A DNA stretch of 64,000 nucleotides from Sphingobacterium sp. B16(2022). GTDB lineage: Bacteria; Bacteroidota; Bacteroidia; Sphingobacteriales; Sphingobacteriaceae. The DNA lies in assembly GCF_012030425.1 (NCBI RefSeq), contig NZ_JAAUVN010000002.1:558001-622000 (forward strand), in the 5' to 3' direction. The number at the start of each line of letters is the position of its first letter. The stretch's first letter is position 1. The notes beneath the pieces are model-generated. The model worked only from the letters and a program-made list of their open reading frames with translations, was not told the origin of the DNA and did not search any database. Both the position numbers and the translations under genes were made by a program. This document shows positions 8,870 to 16,764 of the stretch, one piece after another.

Positions 8870-9475
8870 TTATCTTCCCATGAGTTTTTTCTTCAGGACT
8901 GTGTAACCCTGACGGGTCAGTCCGACATGCATGGCTTTGGTGCCGACCGATGCAATGGTGCAGAATAAGGGATTTTCGGCTTCAAACTTCACAATCCGAT
9001 CGACGGATGGTTCGTTGAGCAGCAATATCCGATGTTGTGAGGCTTGCTCATTCTGCACAATGATCTGCTCGATATGTGCTGTTACTTCTGGAAATTCTTC
9101 CCGCAAGGTCAGCGCATCGCGGTAACTCAGCGATAGCACAATGCCGGATTCCAGCATCTGGATATGATTGGTTCGATCTTCGCCGAACAGCAGGCTTGAA
9201 GCAAATAGAATAATTTCATTTTTCTTCCAGATCTGGGTGCCATAATTGGCACCTCTGACTTTGTTGTAATGGTAACTGTGTACCATGGCCTGGGTCGAAA
9301 GCCATAGGCGGCCTTCGTGGGCAGGGCCGGGCGATTCGACATCTTGGTATTTGATGGTTTTCTGGATTGAACACATGGGGGCGACACGTTGTAAAAGCAA
9401 ATCTTGTTTTTCTGTCGTCAGGTTGAGCTTGGTTTCAATGTACTGTTTAATCACTTTGTGTTTAAAATCTTGCAT
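8870..9475 (-). CDS. Crp/Fnr-like regulator with diverged C-terminus
   Basis: The 201-residue protein has the Bacteroidota Crp/Fnr shape. The N-terminal helix (KHKVIKQYIETKLNLTTEKQ) leads into a cyclic-nucleotide-binding-like beta roll (about 40-140). The C-terminal part (about 150-201) should be a winged helix but is poorly conserved: SVGTKAMHVGLTRQGYTVLKK stands where the recognition helix would be. It is the first part of a module with the small genes at 9608 and 10071 and the divergent membrane protein at 10879. A dead relative of its first 37 codons occurs at 37225 in the second copy of the module. DNA binding is uncertain because of the divergence. Confidence 0.7.
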   Translation of the reverse strand: MQDFKHKVIKQYIETKLNLTTEKQDLLLQRVAPMCSIQKTIKYQDVESPGPAHEGRLWLSTQAMVHSYHYNKVRGANYGTQIWKKNEIILFASSLLFGEDRTNHIQMLESGIVLSLSYRDALTLREEFPEVTAHIEQIIVQNEQASQHRILLLNEPSVDRIVKFEAENPLFCTIASVGTKAMHVGLTRQGYTVLKKKLMGR

Positions 9476-9607
9476 AATGGTTATATATTATTGTGAATCC
9501 CGGGAGGGATCCGCTATTAAATTGGTTTATTAGATCAATTAGAATCGCTATTTTTATACCTATTCCTGTTACTCTTCAATACTGTGCCTGATCCAGATCA
9601 TAAAGGG

Positions 9608-9760
9608 CTAAAAGAATTGCAGATCGAAATGGGTATTCATAAATTGGTCGAAACCGGTTCGGATATCTGCGATCAACACTTGTCGTTGCGCTAAGGTAAG
9701 TTGAAATAATTCGGTTTGAGATGCAGCAAGTCCCGCATTGTTCAAGATTTTTTTCATCAT
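9608..9760 (-). pseudogene. Truncated paralogue of the FNN-G small protein
   Basis: The frame encodes 50 residues starting MMKKILNNAGLAASQTELF and reaching FMNTHFDLQFF. It aligns closely with the first 48 residues of the 131-aa protein at 37409 (MKKIFNNAGVAAFQNEL, then FMMDHFDLHTNQ) and more weakly with the 143-aa protein at 10071. It stops just where the longer relatives continue, so it is probably a truncated copy, although expression as a short peptide cannot be excluded. The TGTACA repeat at 9841 lies 81 bp upstream. Confidence 0.6.
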
Positions 9761-9840
9761 ACTTTTTTTTAAGTTTTATTGTATAAAATTCGACACTTTT
9801 ATAGGACGAGTCAAGAACTTAAAATCAGTATTTTATAAAA

Positions 9841-9857
9841 TGTACATTTTTTGTACA
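9841..9857. promoter_or_regulatory. TGTACA-N5-TGTACA operator candidate, copy 1
   Basis: Two TGTACA hexamers are separated by TTTTT. The same arrangement (spacer AAAAG) is found at 37887-37903. In both places it lies 81-83 bp upstream of a gene for an FNN-G small protein, which points to a shared regulator, perhaps one of the LytTR-like proteins next door. Confidence 0.6.
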
Positions 9858-10070
9858 GTCTGAGCCCGTGAATGGAAACCATGCCATAACTTTAAAATTT
9901 ACTTGGAGTGCTCAAGTAGATGATTAAGGCAGGAGTCTTCTTTCCTAAAATGCATATCTAAATGCTTGATAAAACGATCCATTTTTGAAATTTTGAAATA
10001 ATCAGTTTAAGAAATAGCAAATGCCATGGGAGAGGTATGGCCCATGGCAATGCATCGGGTAGGTGGTGTT

Positions 10071-10502
10071 TTATAAGAGCTTATAATAAATCCGAATAAT
10101 TAAATGTCCAGCTAACTGAAGGTTAAAATGCGTATCGCCTTCAGATCGGATAGGAATATCAGAGGCATCTGATTGAGTCTTTTTCGATTCGTATTCTGTT
10201 ACCTTGACCGAATCACGTGACAATGTACTTGAACGTTTCTCATCAGTCTGCTTATCCAATGTGATCTGCGATTGATTGTTAATTGCAAACACCAGCTCTT
10301 GCGCAAGATTGCTCTTGAAATCTTCCGACAGGGTATTGATATAGGCGATCTGATCTTCAGAAAGATCAAACCTGGATATCAGCCAGCTACGAAGGCACAT
10401 CAGGATAAGGTCCTGTTCCATCATTTGGTAGTTTATGGTAGCACTGTAAAGTGCGGCGAGCCATTCGATGACTCCTTTATTATTGAATGGATGTTTTTTC
10501 AT
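10071..10502 (-). CDS. FNN-G small protein, 143 aa
   Basis: This protein starts MKKHPFNNKGVIEWLAALY and shares the pattern MKK-x-FNN-x-G and the helical middle (SRFDLSEDQIAYINTLSEDFK) with the 131-aa protein at 37409 (DHFDLHTNQITQINNMTTTFK). The C-terminal half is polar and different. There is no signal peptide or membrane helix. It is transcribed away from the membrane LytTR-like gene at 10879, with 376 bp between them. The same divergent pair occurs at 37409/38074, so the two genes probably work together. Function is unknown; a regulated small effector or a precursor with a conserved leader-like N-terminus are both possible. Confidence 0.65.
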   Translation of the reverse strand: MKKHPFNNKGVIEWLAALYSATINYQMMEQDLILMCLRSWLISRFDLSEDQIAYINTLSEDFKSNLAQELVFAINNQSQITLDKQTDEKRSSTLSRDSVKVTEYESKKTQSDASDIPIRSEGDTHFNLQLAGHLIIRIYYKLL

Positions 10503-10878
10503 TTGTTTAAAAATTTGTGATTTTTTTTCAATTTCCTCGTGATTATCTTAAAAAAAATAAACTGTAACAGCATGCTTTGAGACAGGTTATTGCTTTAGGT
10601 AATATGAGGCTTGATTCATTTAATTTGTTTGTTGCTTCGATCGATATACGAAGATATTAGGTATCTCTTGTTAAGAGAAGTAAATAGGTTTCAAAATCTG
10701 TGAATCAATAATCTTGTCCGTTAAATACTTTTTAAAATTGGCTCTACTGTAATTAAAGGCGGTTTTGTATCGGCGAATTGGAAAATTAATTTTGTTAAAC
10801 TGGTTTTGTAAAGAAAGCGTTACAAGTAATTTGCATGAATTTAATTAACTTAGGGGTAAATATAATAATCACCTAAAT
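10503..10878. promoter_or_regulatory. Divergent intergenic region of module 1
   Basis: This 376-bp AT-rich region separates two divergent genes and must hold both promoters. I found no TGTACA pair here, unlike at 9841 and 37887, and no open frame. Confidence 0.4.
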
Positions 10879-12009
10879 ATGATTGCTCTTCGGTTTTTCT
10901 TTAGATCGTGGTATGGAAACCTATGGTCGATGTTTTTACTTGCTGCCATTTCATCTTTTTTGATCACTTTTTATACCACGGAACTTTCTGTTCCTTGGAG
11001 TCTCACATTAAGAAAACATATGCTGATATTTCTTTTCAGTTTTATACTGATGGTGTTGGCTATATTTCCTACTGGCTATGTTGTATATCGACTGGATACT
11101 GATAGTTTTATGAGGCAACATGAACTGCTGCGGTATTTGATTCAATTTTTGTTATTAGTTATGCTAATGGGCGCTCTTGCACTAAGGGTGGTATATGAGC
11201 TATATTTAGCGTTATTCGGAGTAGATCTCCAAAAGGCTGAGTATTTTGAACGAGACTTTGTTGTCGTTATATTCTGCTTGATCATGGTGCAGGTATACTA
11301 TTTCATCCGGAAAGAACGAAAGGTGAGCGCTTATACGTTCAAGAGAAATCAGATTATGAAAATGTGGCTGTTGCATCGTGAAGAGTCTATAGATGAGATC
11401 GGTAGTGGTAAAGTTGTACTTTTACAAGAATTGAAAGAATCACGTGCGCAACAGGAGAGTTTAAGAATGCTCCACGAGACACAACTTGATGAATTATCTG
11501 TGGAACGGGATAAACTGATTAAATTTTATGAGGATGATCTACAGGAATTACGCGCAAGGAAACAACACCTTAGAAGCAGCCATGAATTGTTGAGTATGGA
11601 CGAAATGCGGTTGAAAATATGTCTTAAAGAACTTAGCGACGAGGTTTTGGTAATAATAGGAGCAGAAAATGAATATGTTCGAATACCGCAGATAGCTTAT
11701 TTCCATCTAAAAGAAGGGTCTTCCCGTTTTAAGCTTGTCGATGTATTGTTATTGGACGGGCGCGAAGGTAAAGTAGATTTGGAGTCACTTGCTAAAATAG
11801 AAAAATTATGGCCAAATTTACTGTTCCGGGCAGGAAGGGGATTGTTAATTATGCATTTGGCCATCAGAACTTTATTGAAAGAGGGAGATATGTATTTTAT
11901 AGTTTTTTACGGAGCGACGCAAGAAAAATATAAAGTACAGACCGATGTGTATAAGAAACTGTTAAAAACACGTGCGGAATGGACTAAATTAATACCTGAA
12001 CGACAATAA
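10879..12009 (+). CDS. Membrane protein with coiled coil and LytTR-like C-terminal domain
   Basis: Four hydrophobic helices (about residues 14-33, 46-70, 84-107 and 125-143) form an N-terminal membrane domain. A coiled-coil-rich linker follows (about 175-250, with LLQELKESRAQQESLRMLHE). The last 115 residues resemble a LytTR DNA-binding domain: IPQIAYFHL, a DGREGKVDLESLAKIE segment that matches the usual DG-x-SL-x-IE pattern, then LLFRAGRGLLIM. It looks like a one-component membrane regulator. The 355-aa protein at 38074 has the same layout and similar fourth-helix edges (EYFERDF versus DYFKNDF). Both are divergent from an FNN-G gene. The ligand is unknown. Confidence 0.75.
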   Translation: MIALRFFFRSWYGNLWSMFLLAAISSFLITFYTTELSVPWSLTLRKHMLIFLFSFILMVLAIFPTGYVVYRLDTDSFMRQHELLRYLIQFLLLVMLMGALALRVVYELYLALFGVDLQKAEYFERDFVVVIFCLIMVQVYYFIRKERKVSAYTFKRNQIMKMWLLHREESIDEIGSGKVVLLQELKESRAQQESLRMLHETQLDELSVERDKLIKFYEDDLQELRARKQHLRSSHELLSMDEMRLKICLKELSDEVLVIIGAENEYVRIPQIAYFHLKEGSSRFKLVDVLLLDGREGKVDLESLAKIEKLWPNLLFRAGRGLLIMHLAIRTLLKEGDMYFIVFYGATQEKYKVQTDVYKKLLKTRAEWTKLIPERQ

Positions 12010-12058
12010 AACTAACTATCGGAGATGAGAACCTACCCCGATAGTTAAGTTCTCAAAG

Positions 12059-12253
12059 TTATAATCGTTCCACTACTTCCGTCAGTGGTAAACCGTAATA
12101 AGCTGCAAACTCACCAACCGTAAGATGCTGATGTTTTGCCTTGCTGTATGCATCTTTGGCCTGCTGATATTTTCGTTGGGCCTGGCGTGGACTGAGGTCT
12201 AGGATATTGGCTACGTCTTTTGCGCTGATGCACAGACGGTGTTTTTTTGACAT
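12059..12253 (-). CDS. Small helix-turn-helix DNA-binding protein, 64 aa
   Basis: The start MSKKHRLCISAKDVA (ATG at 12251-12253) is preferred over an upstream ATG at 12307 because the extra 18 residues look non-conserved. The protein has a typical helix-turn-helix pattern, SAKDVANILDLSPRQAQRKY, followed by a basic helix and HLTVGEFAAYYGLP, a second HTH-like segment. It is divergent from the phage-like cassette, and the 11-bp repeat array lies between them, so it is the best candidate for the protein that binds the array. Confidence 0.7.
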   Translation of the reverse strand: MSKKHRLCISAKDVANILDLSPRQAQRKYQQAKDAYSKAKHQHLTVGEFAAYYGLPLTEVVERL

Positions 12254-12607
12254 GATAAACTGATCTGGGGATTGCCGGTGGACATAGCAGTGGCATGTGC
12301 CGGACAATCTGGGGTGATTACCTGATTCTCCTGTCAGCTAGATACCTCTCTGTCCCTCATACTGTTGGTTGCAGTGAGAAGGACAGCCCTTTCATAAGAA
12401 AATTACTAATTTACTTTTAACCGATACTCTTGTTGTTTTGTTTTAATTATTTGTTTTACAAGTTTTTAATGCTGTTCTGATGTATTATTTCAGGTTTCTA
12501 CATTCCTATTTTGTTGTATTTTATACCTGCATCATCCCACCACTGGAGTGTGTGTTATTTTCCACACTTGGGTATACTGTTTCTGATGGATTACCTACTG
12601 TCTTATA

Positions 12608-12706
12608 GTAACTGTTTAGTAGCTCTTTAGTAGCTCTCCAGTACCTTTTTAGTAGAGGGGTAGTACCTTTCTCGTGCATTACCAGTACACTCCCCGTACC
12701 TTTTCT
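12608..12706. repeat. Array of nine 11-bp units
   Basis: GTA occurs at 12608, 12619, 12630, 12641, 12652, 12663, 12685 and 12696, with GTG at 12674: nine positions at exactly 11-bp spacing. Units include GTAGCTCTTTA, GTAGCTCTCCA, GTACCTTTTTA and GTACCTTTTCT, and most are preceded by A. One helical turn per unit would place every site on the same face of the DNA. The period is not a multiple of 3, so coding is not the cause. The array lies between the small HTH gene and the cassette starting at 12835. Confidence 0.85.
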
Positions 12707-12834
12707 TGCATTTAATGATGGACAGATTGTGCCATATACTGCCATTTGCTGTTATGATGGTCGTATTAAGCCATTTTGGACCGTGATTGTTTTTGCCTGC
12801 TCCATATTTGTATTGCTATCAAAACAATAATATC

Positions 12835-13590
12835 ATGGCAAAACAAGAAAGTTTAATCAAGTTTAGAGGTAAGGTCGGGGACCTTTCTTTTAGCAAACAT
12901 CGCAGTCGAGGATACGAAGTTCGTATGAAAGGCGGTGTGGACAAGGCACGGATCCAGACGGATCCCAATTTTCAGCGAACGCGCGAAAATATGGCTGAAT
13001 TTGGTAATGCAGCAAAAATGGCAAAACTCCTGCGTGTACAGTTAAATAATCTGCTACGCACATTTGGGGACAGTAGCTTACGAAACAGAATGACGTCTTT
13101 GGTACATCGCATTCAAAAAGCTGATGTTATCAATGGTAGGGGTGAACGCACGTTTTTGGAGGAGAACAGTCAGTTGCTTAAGGGGTTTGAATTTAATCAG
13201 GCCAGTAGCCTTAAAATGTTGATCGGAGTAAATTTGGACGCTTATTTTGACAGACTTGATGGGCAAGCTAACCTCACTGTTCCTGCCTTCAATCCCCAGA
13301 TTGATGTGATGCTGTTGCCGGGAGCGACACATATGCAGTTTACACTGGCTGTTGCCGAGTTGAGCACGGATGATATTCCGCCCCGTCCAGAAGTTGTGAA
13401 ATCGGCCTACATCCCGTTAATAGGGCAATATCCTGGCGATTTGTTAGAGGCTCCTTTGACTGTGGACGACACTAAAGTGGTGTACGTGATCGTGGGAATT
13501 TCCATGTACCAAGAGGTCAATAATGAGTTCTATCCATTAAAAAACAATCCATACAACGCAATGACAATTGTGGCGGTGGATATTCCTTAA
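12835..13590 (+). CDS. Conserved Bacteroidota protein of phage-like cassette, 251 aa
   Basis: I place the start at the ATG at 12835 (MAKQESLIKFRGKVGDLSF), which matches the family N-terminus as I remember it; an in-frame alternative start at 12787 adds 16 unlikely residues. Conserved features are RGKVGDLSF, MKGGVDKARI, DPNFQRTREN and a C-terminal beta-rich part with YPLKNNPYNAM. Proteins of this type (DUF6266-like in my memory, not certain) are frequent in Sphingobacteriia and Flavobacteriia, often in multi-copy cassettes. It has no signal peptide or membrane helix. The function is unknown; a structural or surface role is possible. The DUF5675 gene follows after 6 bp. Confidence 0.75.
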   Translation: MAKQESLIKFRGKVGDLSFSKHRSRGYEVRMKGGVDKARIQTDPNFQRTRENMAEFGNAAKMAKLLRVQLNNLLRTFGDSSLRNRMTSLVHRIQKADVINGRGERTFLEENSQLLKGFEFNQASSLKMLIGVNLDAYFDRLDGQANLTVPAFNPQIDVMLLPGATHMQFTLAVAELSTDDIPPRPEVVKSAYIPLIGQYPGDLLEAPLTVDDTKVVYVIVGISMYQEVNNEFYPLKNNPYNAMTIVAVDIP

Positions 13591-13596
13591 TGAAAA

Positions 13597-14004
13597 GTGA
13601 TGAAAAACAGACAGATCCTGAAGCTTCAACGGAAATATGGAGCTCAAGGAACGAATGGAACGATCACCTTTAATGGAGAACATCTTTGCTATACGATCGA
13701 ACTGCCAGACCGCAATAATATCCCTCGGATAAGTTGTATTCCGATAGGACAATATAAGCTGGAAAAGAAGCGGTATCCGAAACATGGCGAGCAGATCGGT
13801 ATTCCACATGTCCTTGGCCGTGAAGCGATATTGATTCATGCCGCCAACGATGCACAGCGGGAGTTATTGGGTTGTATCGCACCCGTCACGACCTTAACGG
13901 GAGAAGGAACGGGTACCGCAAGCGGAAAGGCTTTGGCAAAACTGAAGGCACTTGTTTACAGCCTTTGGGATATGGGTGATGAAGTGTATCTGAATATTCA
14001 CTAA
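13597..14004 (+). CDS. DUF5675 family protein, 135 aa
   Basis: The protein carries the DUF5675 signature: GTNGTITFNGEHLCYTIELP, CIPIGQYKLEKKRYP and ILIHAANDAQRELLGCIAP (each quoted in part). The pattern of CIPIGQY, then HAAN with a conserved Cys in GCIAP, suggests an enzyme related in shape to L,D-transpeptidase/YkuD-like proteins, and the family often occurs in prophages, so a cell-wall role is plausible but unproven. It lies 6 bp after the preceding gene and before two small membrane proteins, an order that recalls a phage lysis cassette. A decayed copy is found at 25031-25282. Confidence 0.85.
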   Translation: MMKNRQILKLQRKYGAQGTNGTITFNGEHLCYTIELPDRNNIPRISCIPIGQYKLEKKRYPKHGEQIGIPHVLGREAILIHAANDAQRELLGCIAPVTTLTGEGTGTASGKALAKLKALVYSLWDMGDEVYLNIH

Positions 14005-14082
14005 AGAACGGAAGGCCTGGGAAAAATAATTACTTCTTATTAATTTTTCTAGGCTTTCCGTTTACAGCATTTAATTCTTATA

Positions 14083-14313
14083 ATGATGAAAAACATTATT
14101 CAAAAAATAAGCCAGGCATTACAGGTAGTGCTTTTGGCGCCAATTAAGTTGCCAGGAAAGGCACTAAATATTATTAAATACATTGCTTTGGGACTTGGTG
14201 TGGTAGAGACAGTTCTAGATGATAAAGTGAAAAAAGGAGAGGAGGAAGGACCGCCACCACCAAAAGAGCTTCTGTCAAATAAAGAAAAGGAGGTGCAAGA
14301 TGAAATTGAATGA
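14083..14313 (+). CDS. Small membrane protein, 76 aa, holin-like position
   Basis: An amphipathic N-terminus is followed by one hydrophobic segment (about residues 29-42, IIKYIALGLGVVETV) and a charged tail with PPPPKEL. It sits 79 bp after the DUF5675 gene, and its end overlaps the next small gene by 14 bp. Size and position suit a holin-like partner of the DUF5675 protein; the sequence itself does not prove this. Confidence 0.6.
   Translation: MMKNIIQKISQALQVVLLAPIKLPGKALNIIKYIALGLGVVETVLDDKVKKGEEEGPPPPKELLSNKEKEVQDEIE
14287..14294 (+). promoter_or_regulatory. Strong Shine-Dalgarno sequence
   Basis: AAGGAGGT lies 5 nt before the ATG at 14300, inside the upstream gene. Bacteroidota genes almost never use such sites, so this may be coincidence of a Lys-Glu-Val run (AAAGGAGGTG codes EKEV in frame) or a trace of foreign origin. 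Confidence 0.5.
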
Positions 14314-14467
14314 TATTCGTATCGGTACGATAGGTGGTACACTATGTTCGATATGGGTTTCATTTTCTTTCGGAGATGTGATACAGACCGTGTTGATGGC
14401 TGCATTGGGAACAGTAGTCAGTTACGCAACTAGTAGAATATTAAGGAAAATTTCAAATCGGAGGTAA
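14300..14467 (+). CDS. Small membrane protein, 55 aa, holin-like position
   Basis: The frame MKLNDIRIGTIGGTLCSIWV... has two hydrophobic stretches (about residues 8-24 and 28-44) and a basic tail ending ISNRR. That is the topology of a small two-helix holin. It overlaps the end of the previous gene by 14 bp, which implies translational coupling, and is followed 18 bp later by a strong terminator. The frame is not long but its stop-to-terminator spacing and membrane pattern support it. Confidence 0.6.
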   Translation: MKLNDIRIGTIGGTLCSIWVSFSFGDVIQTVLMAALGTVVSYATSRILRKISNRR

Positions 14468-14485
14468 TTATTACCATCTAAAATT

Positions 14486-14520
14486 AAAAAATCCTCTCAA
14501 TCGCGTTGAGAGGATTTTTT
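14486..14520 (+). terminator. Terminator of the phage-like cassette
   Basis: A perfect 15-bp inverted repeat (14486-14500 and 14506-14520, core ATCCTCTCAA/TTGAGAGGAT) with loop TCGCG ends in T6. Confidence 0.9.
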
Positions 14521-14822
14521 AATTTATTTATTTTTTCACAAAATTAAATGTGAAGTATACTTTAGTAAGTACTTTAAACATATTAAGGAAAGCCATCTTA
14601 AAATGTGGCAGTTAATTGTTTTATCAATAGAATCAATTAGTTATGACCTACACTTAAAAAACTAAACGCAGTGTCTCACGAATACCATCAAAATATACCG
14701 TAATGAATAAAAGTATTGATACCTTGGCAACTACGAAAATTGAAGAATTAGTTGCTGGATATAAGGTTTCATTACGGGAAAGCATGTGAGGTATCACTAC
14801 TAATATTACATATTATAAATAT
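14521..14822. other. AT-rich intergenic region, nothing recognised
   Basis: This region lies between the cassette terminator and the 3' end of the minus-strand lipoprotein gene. No frame over 40 codons with family features is visible. Confidence 0.4.
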
Positions 14823-16382
14823 TTACTCAATTTTATCAATTACAATTGATAAAGTCTTTTTGTCCCATTTGCTAATTCTCTCTTTATCAGCAGAAGTCAC
14901 ATATTTATTGTTTGGGAAATATATGAAAAAATGATCAAACGAACTAACTGATTTGAAATTTCCTGTGAAATCACTCTTATCATAAATGGTCACATTATAC
15001 TTATTGGAAGTAATAGCAAAACCTCCAATATTACTTTTGAATTCGCCCAAAGCCATGTAGACTAAGCCAACGTTTTTCAGATCCTCAGCCGTATATTTAC
15101 CAGGTGATAAAAATACTTCTTTTGTAGGCACAAAGTATTTATTTACGCGATCAATTTTATAAACTATAATTCCGGCCTCTTTTTCCTTTCTTTTGTCAGA
15201 AAAAGAGGTAGCTCCAAATTTATTAATAAATCGAATGATGGAAGGTTTGTTAAGATTACTCTGCATTTTGTCCTCTATATTTTTCACATAATCCTTTGCT
15301 GTATAACTAAGGACATCAAACATATATGTCGCGGCACCAGAACCTTTAAATAGTCCAATTTTACTCATATCTTGTTCCCATTCTGTCCGTAAAAATTCCA
15401 AATGCTTAACATTGCCGAGTAAAGCATTATCTAATAATTCTAATTGATCTATCAAAGTACCACCGTACACTGTTTTAAAAGATTTAAATGCATTACTTTC
15501 TTTATTAAAAAGTTCATCCACTTTTTCGTTTGATTGTTGATTAATGCAAATTAGCTTAAAACATTCTGAAATAAATCGCAAATTATAGATATGATATGCA
15601 AATGCATCTCTATCATAAAGATCAACACCGACACCATCAAATCTAGTCTGATTTTGTAAATATGTTTCTATCATTTTGATGTTAGCATTTATCTTAATCT
15701 GATCATTCATAATTAAATTGGTATGTAAATCAAGTGCATACTTAATTATGTCCCAATTATTGTTTCTTATTTTTTCTTTATTGTGAAATGCAGCTTTTTT
15801 GATAAGCCAGTTATCAATCTTTGTTTGTGAATCGATATCAATATATGGCCTGATTATGGAGTAAGCAGTTAACATATCAAAATCTTTGCCGTGACTAGGT
15901 GTATTAGTCATAAATATATATTCATCACTTTTAACAAAAGATCCTGATAATCTTAGTAACTTATTTTTTACATCAGTTAAATATAAATTTGCTTCAACAT
16001 CTTTTTGAAAAAGAAAAAACCGTAGCGATTCTATCAGTAAATCTTTAAAAATAAGAGTTCGATCAGTAGGCCAAGTCTGATTAGCTAAGCTTAGTTTACT
16101 TGTTTCATAAATATTATCAAATACGTATTTTCTGGTGTGGTCAGTTTTTTGTATTTGGTCAATCAACTCAACAAACCCCTTGCGGCTTAATGCAGAGTTA
16201 TGACTATATTGACTTGTATCTGATAGTCCACTCATTGTACTACTTGTATCCAAAATGTTAGAATTACTCAATGAGCTGATAGCTATATTATTATTAAGCA
16301 TATCTTTACTGCAACTAATGTGTAGAACAGAAAAGAAATATAACCCTAATTTTATTACTTTTTTTAAAATTAATTTTTTCAT
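14823..16382 (-). CDS. Lipoprotein with alginate-lyase-like toroid domain
   Basis: A lipoprotein signal (FFSVLHISCSKD, Cys near residue 24) is followed by a helical region. At about residues 195-285 it reads RNNNWDIIKYALDLH and, further on, DLYDRDAFAYHIYNL. In PL5/alginate-lyase-type (alpha/alpha) toroid enzymes the comparable landmarks are NNH/W...W and the D/E-R-x-x-x-x-YH-x-Y-x-L motif that holds catalytic His and Tyr. This is my reading; the rest is divergent. The last 110 residues are beta-rich (ITSNKYNVTIYDKSDFTG), recalling a beta/gamma-crystallin repeat. It is the most downstream member of the surface locus 14823-19945, 382 bp beyond the protease gene. An unknown lipoprotein is the alternative. 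Confidence 0.55.
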   Translation of the reverse strand: MKKLILKKVIKLGLYFFSVLHISCSKDMLNNNIAISSLSNSNILDTSSTMSGLSDTSQYSHNSALSRKGFVELIDQIQKTDHTRKYVFDNIYETSKLSLANQTWPTDRTLIFKDLLIESLRFFLFQKDVEANLYLTDVKNKLLRLSGSFVKSDEYIFMTNTPSHGKDFDMLTAYSIIRPYIDIDSQTKIDNWLIKKAAFHNKEKIRNNNWDIIKYALDLHTNLIMNDQIKINANIKMIETYLQNQTRFDGVGVDLYDRDAFAYHIYNLRFISECFKLICINQQSNEKVDELFNKESNAFKSFKTVYGGTLIDQLELLDNALLGNVKHLEFLRTEWEQDMSKIGLFKGSGAATYMFDVLSYTAKDYVKNIEDKMQSNLNKPSIIRFINKFGATSFSDKRKEKEAGIIVYKIDRVNKYFVPTKEVFLSPGKYTAEDLKNVGLVYMALGEFKSNIGGFAITSNKYNVTIYDKSDFTGNFKSVSSFDHFFIYFPNNKYVTSADKERISKWDKKTLSIVIDKIE

Positions 16383-16764
16383 AATTGATCTTTTAATGGT
16401 TAATAATCTTATAACATATTTATTAATGAAGTATTGTAATCCTTTTTTTTCCGTGAAAAAAATCTCCGTAAAATTATATTATAAACTCTTTATAAAGAGA
16501 GTCGCTTAGTAAAATTGAATTTCAGTATTATATTAAATAATATAGTCGTAAAATCGGGTCAAAATCGGGGTAATTTCTGTTCATTTTTGGTGAAATTACA
16601 TTATGTAAAATGGGAAGGCTTAAAGAAAATGATTTAATCTAGAGTGTTTATTAAATATTTTAAGAAGGCGGATTTCGATCGAGTACGTCGAAAAACTGAT
16701 ATGTACCTAACTCTTGTTCCGATTTAATGTAATATTAGCAATATTTCAGTATAATAAACTAGCG
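16383..16764. promoter_or_regulatory. Intergenic region with a 14-bp palindrome
   Basis: CTCTTTATAAAGAG (16486-16499) is a perfect palindrome 104 bp upstream of the lipoprotein start. The rest is AT-rich without a gene. Confidence 0.4.

Noticed and set aside
12608..12706. CRISPR array
   Set aside because: Units are 11 bp with no separate spacers, and there are no cas genes.
12521..12745. 74-aa minus-strand frame across the 11-bp repeat array
   Set aside because: The array period of 11 bp would scramble any coding phase, and the frame has no family resemblance; the DNA pattern explains it.
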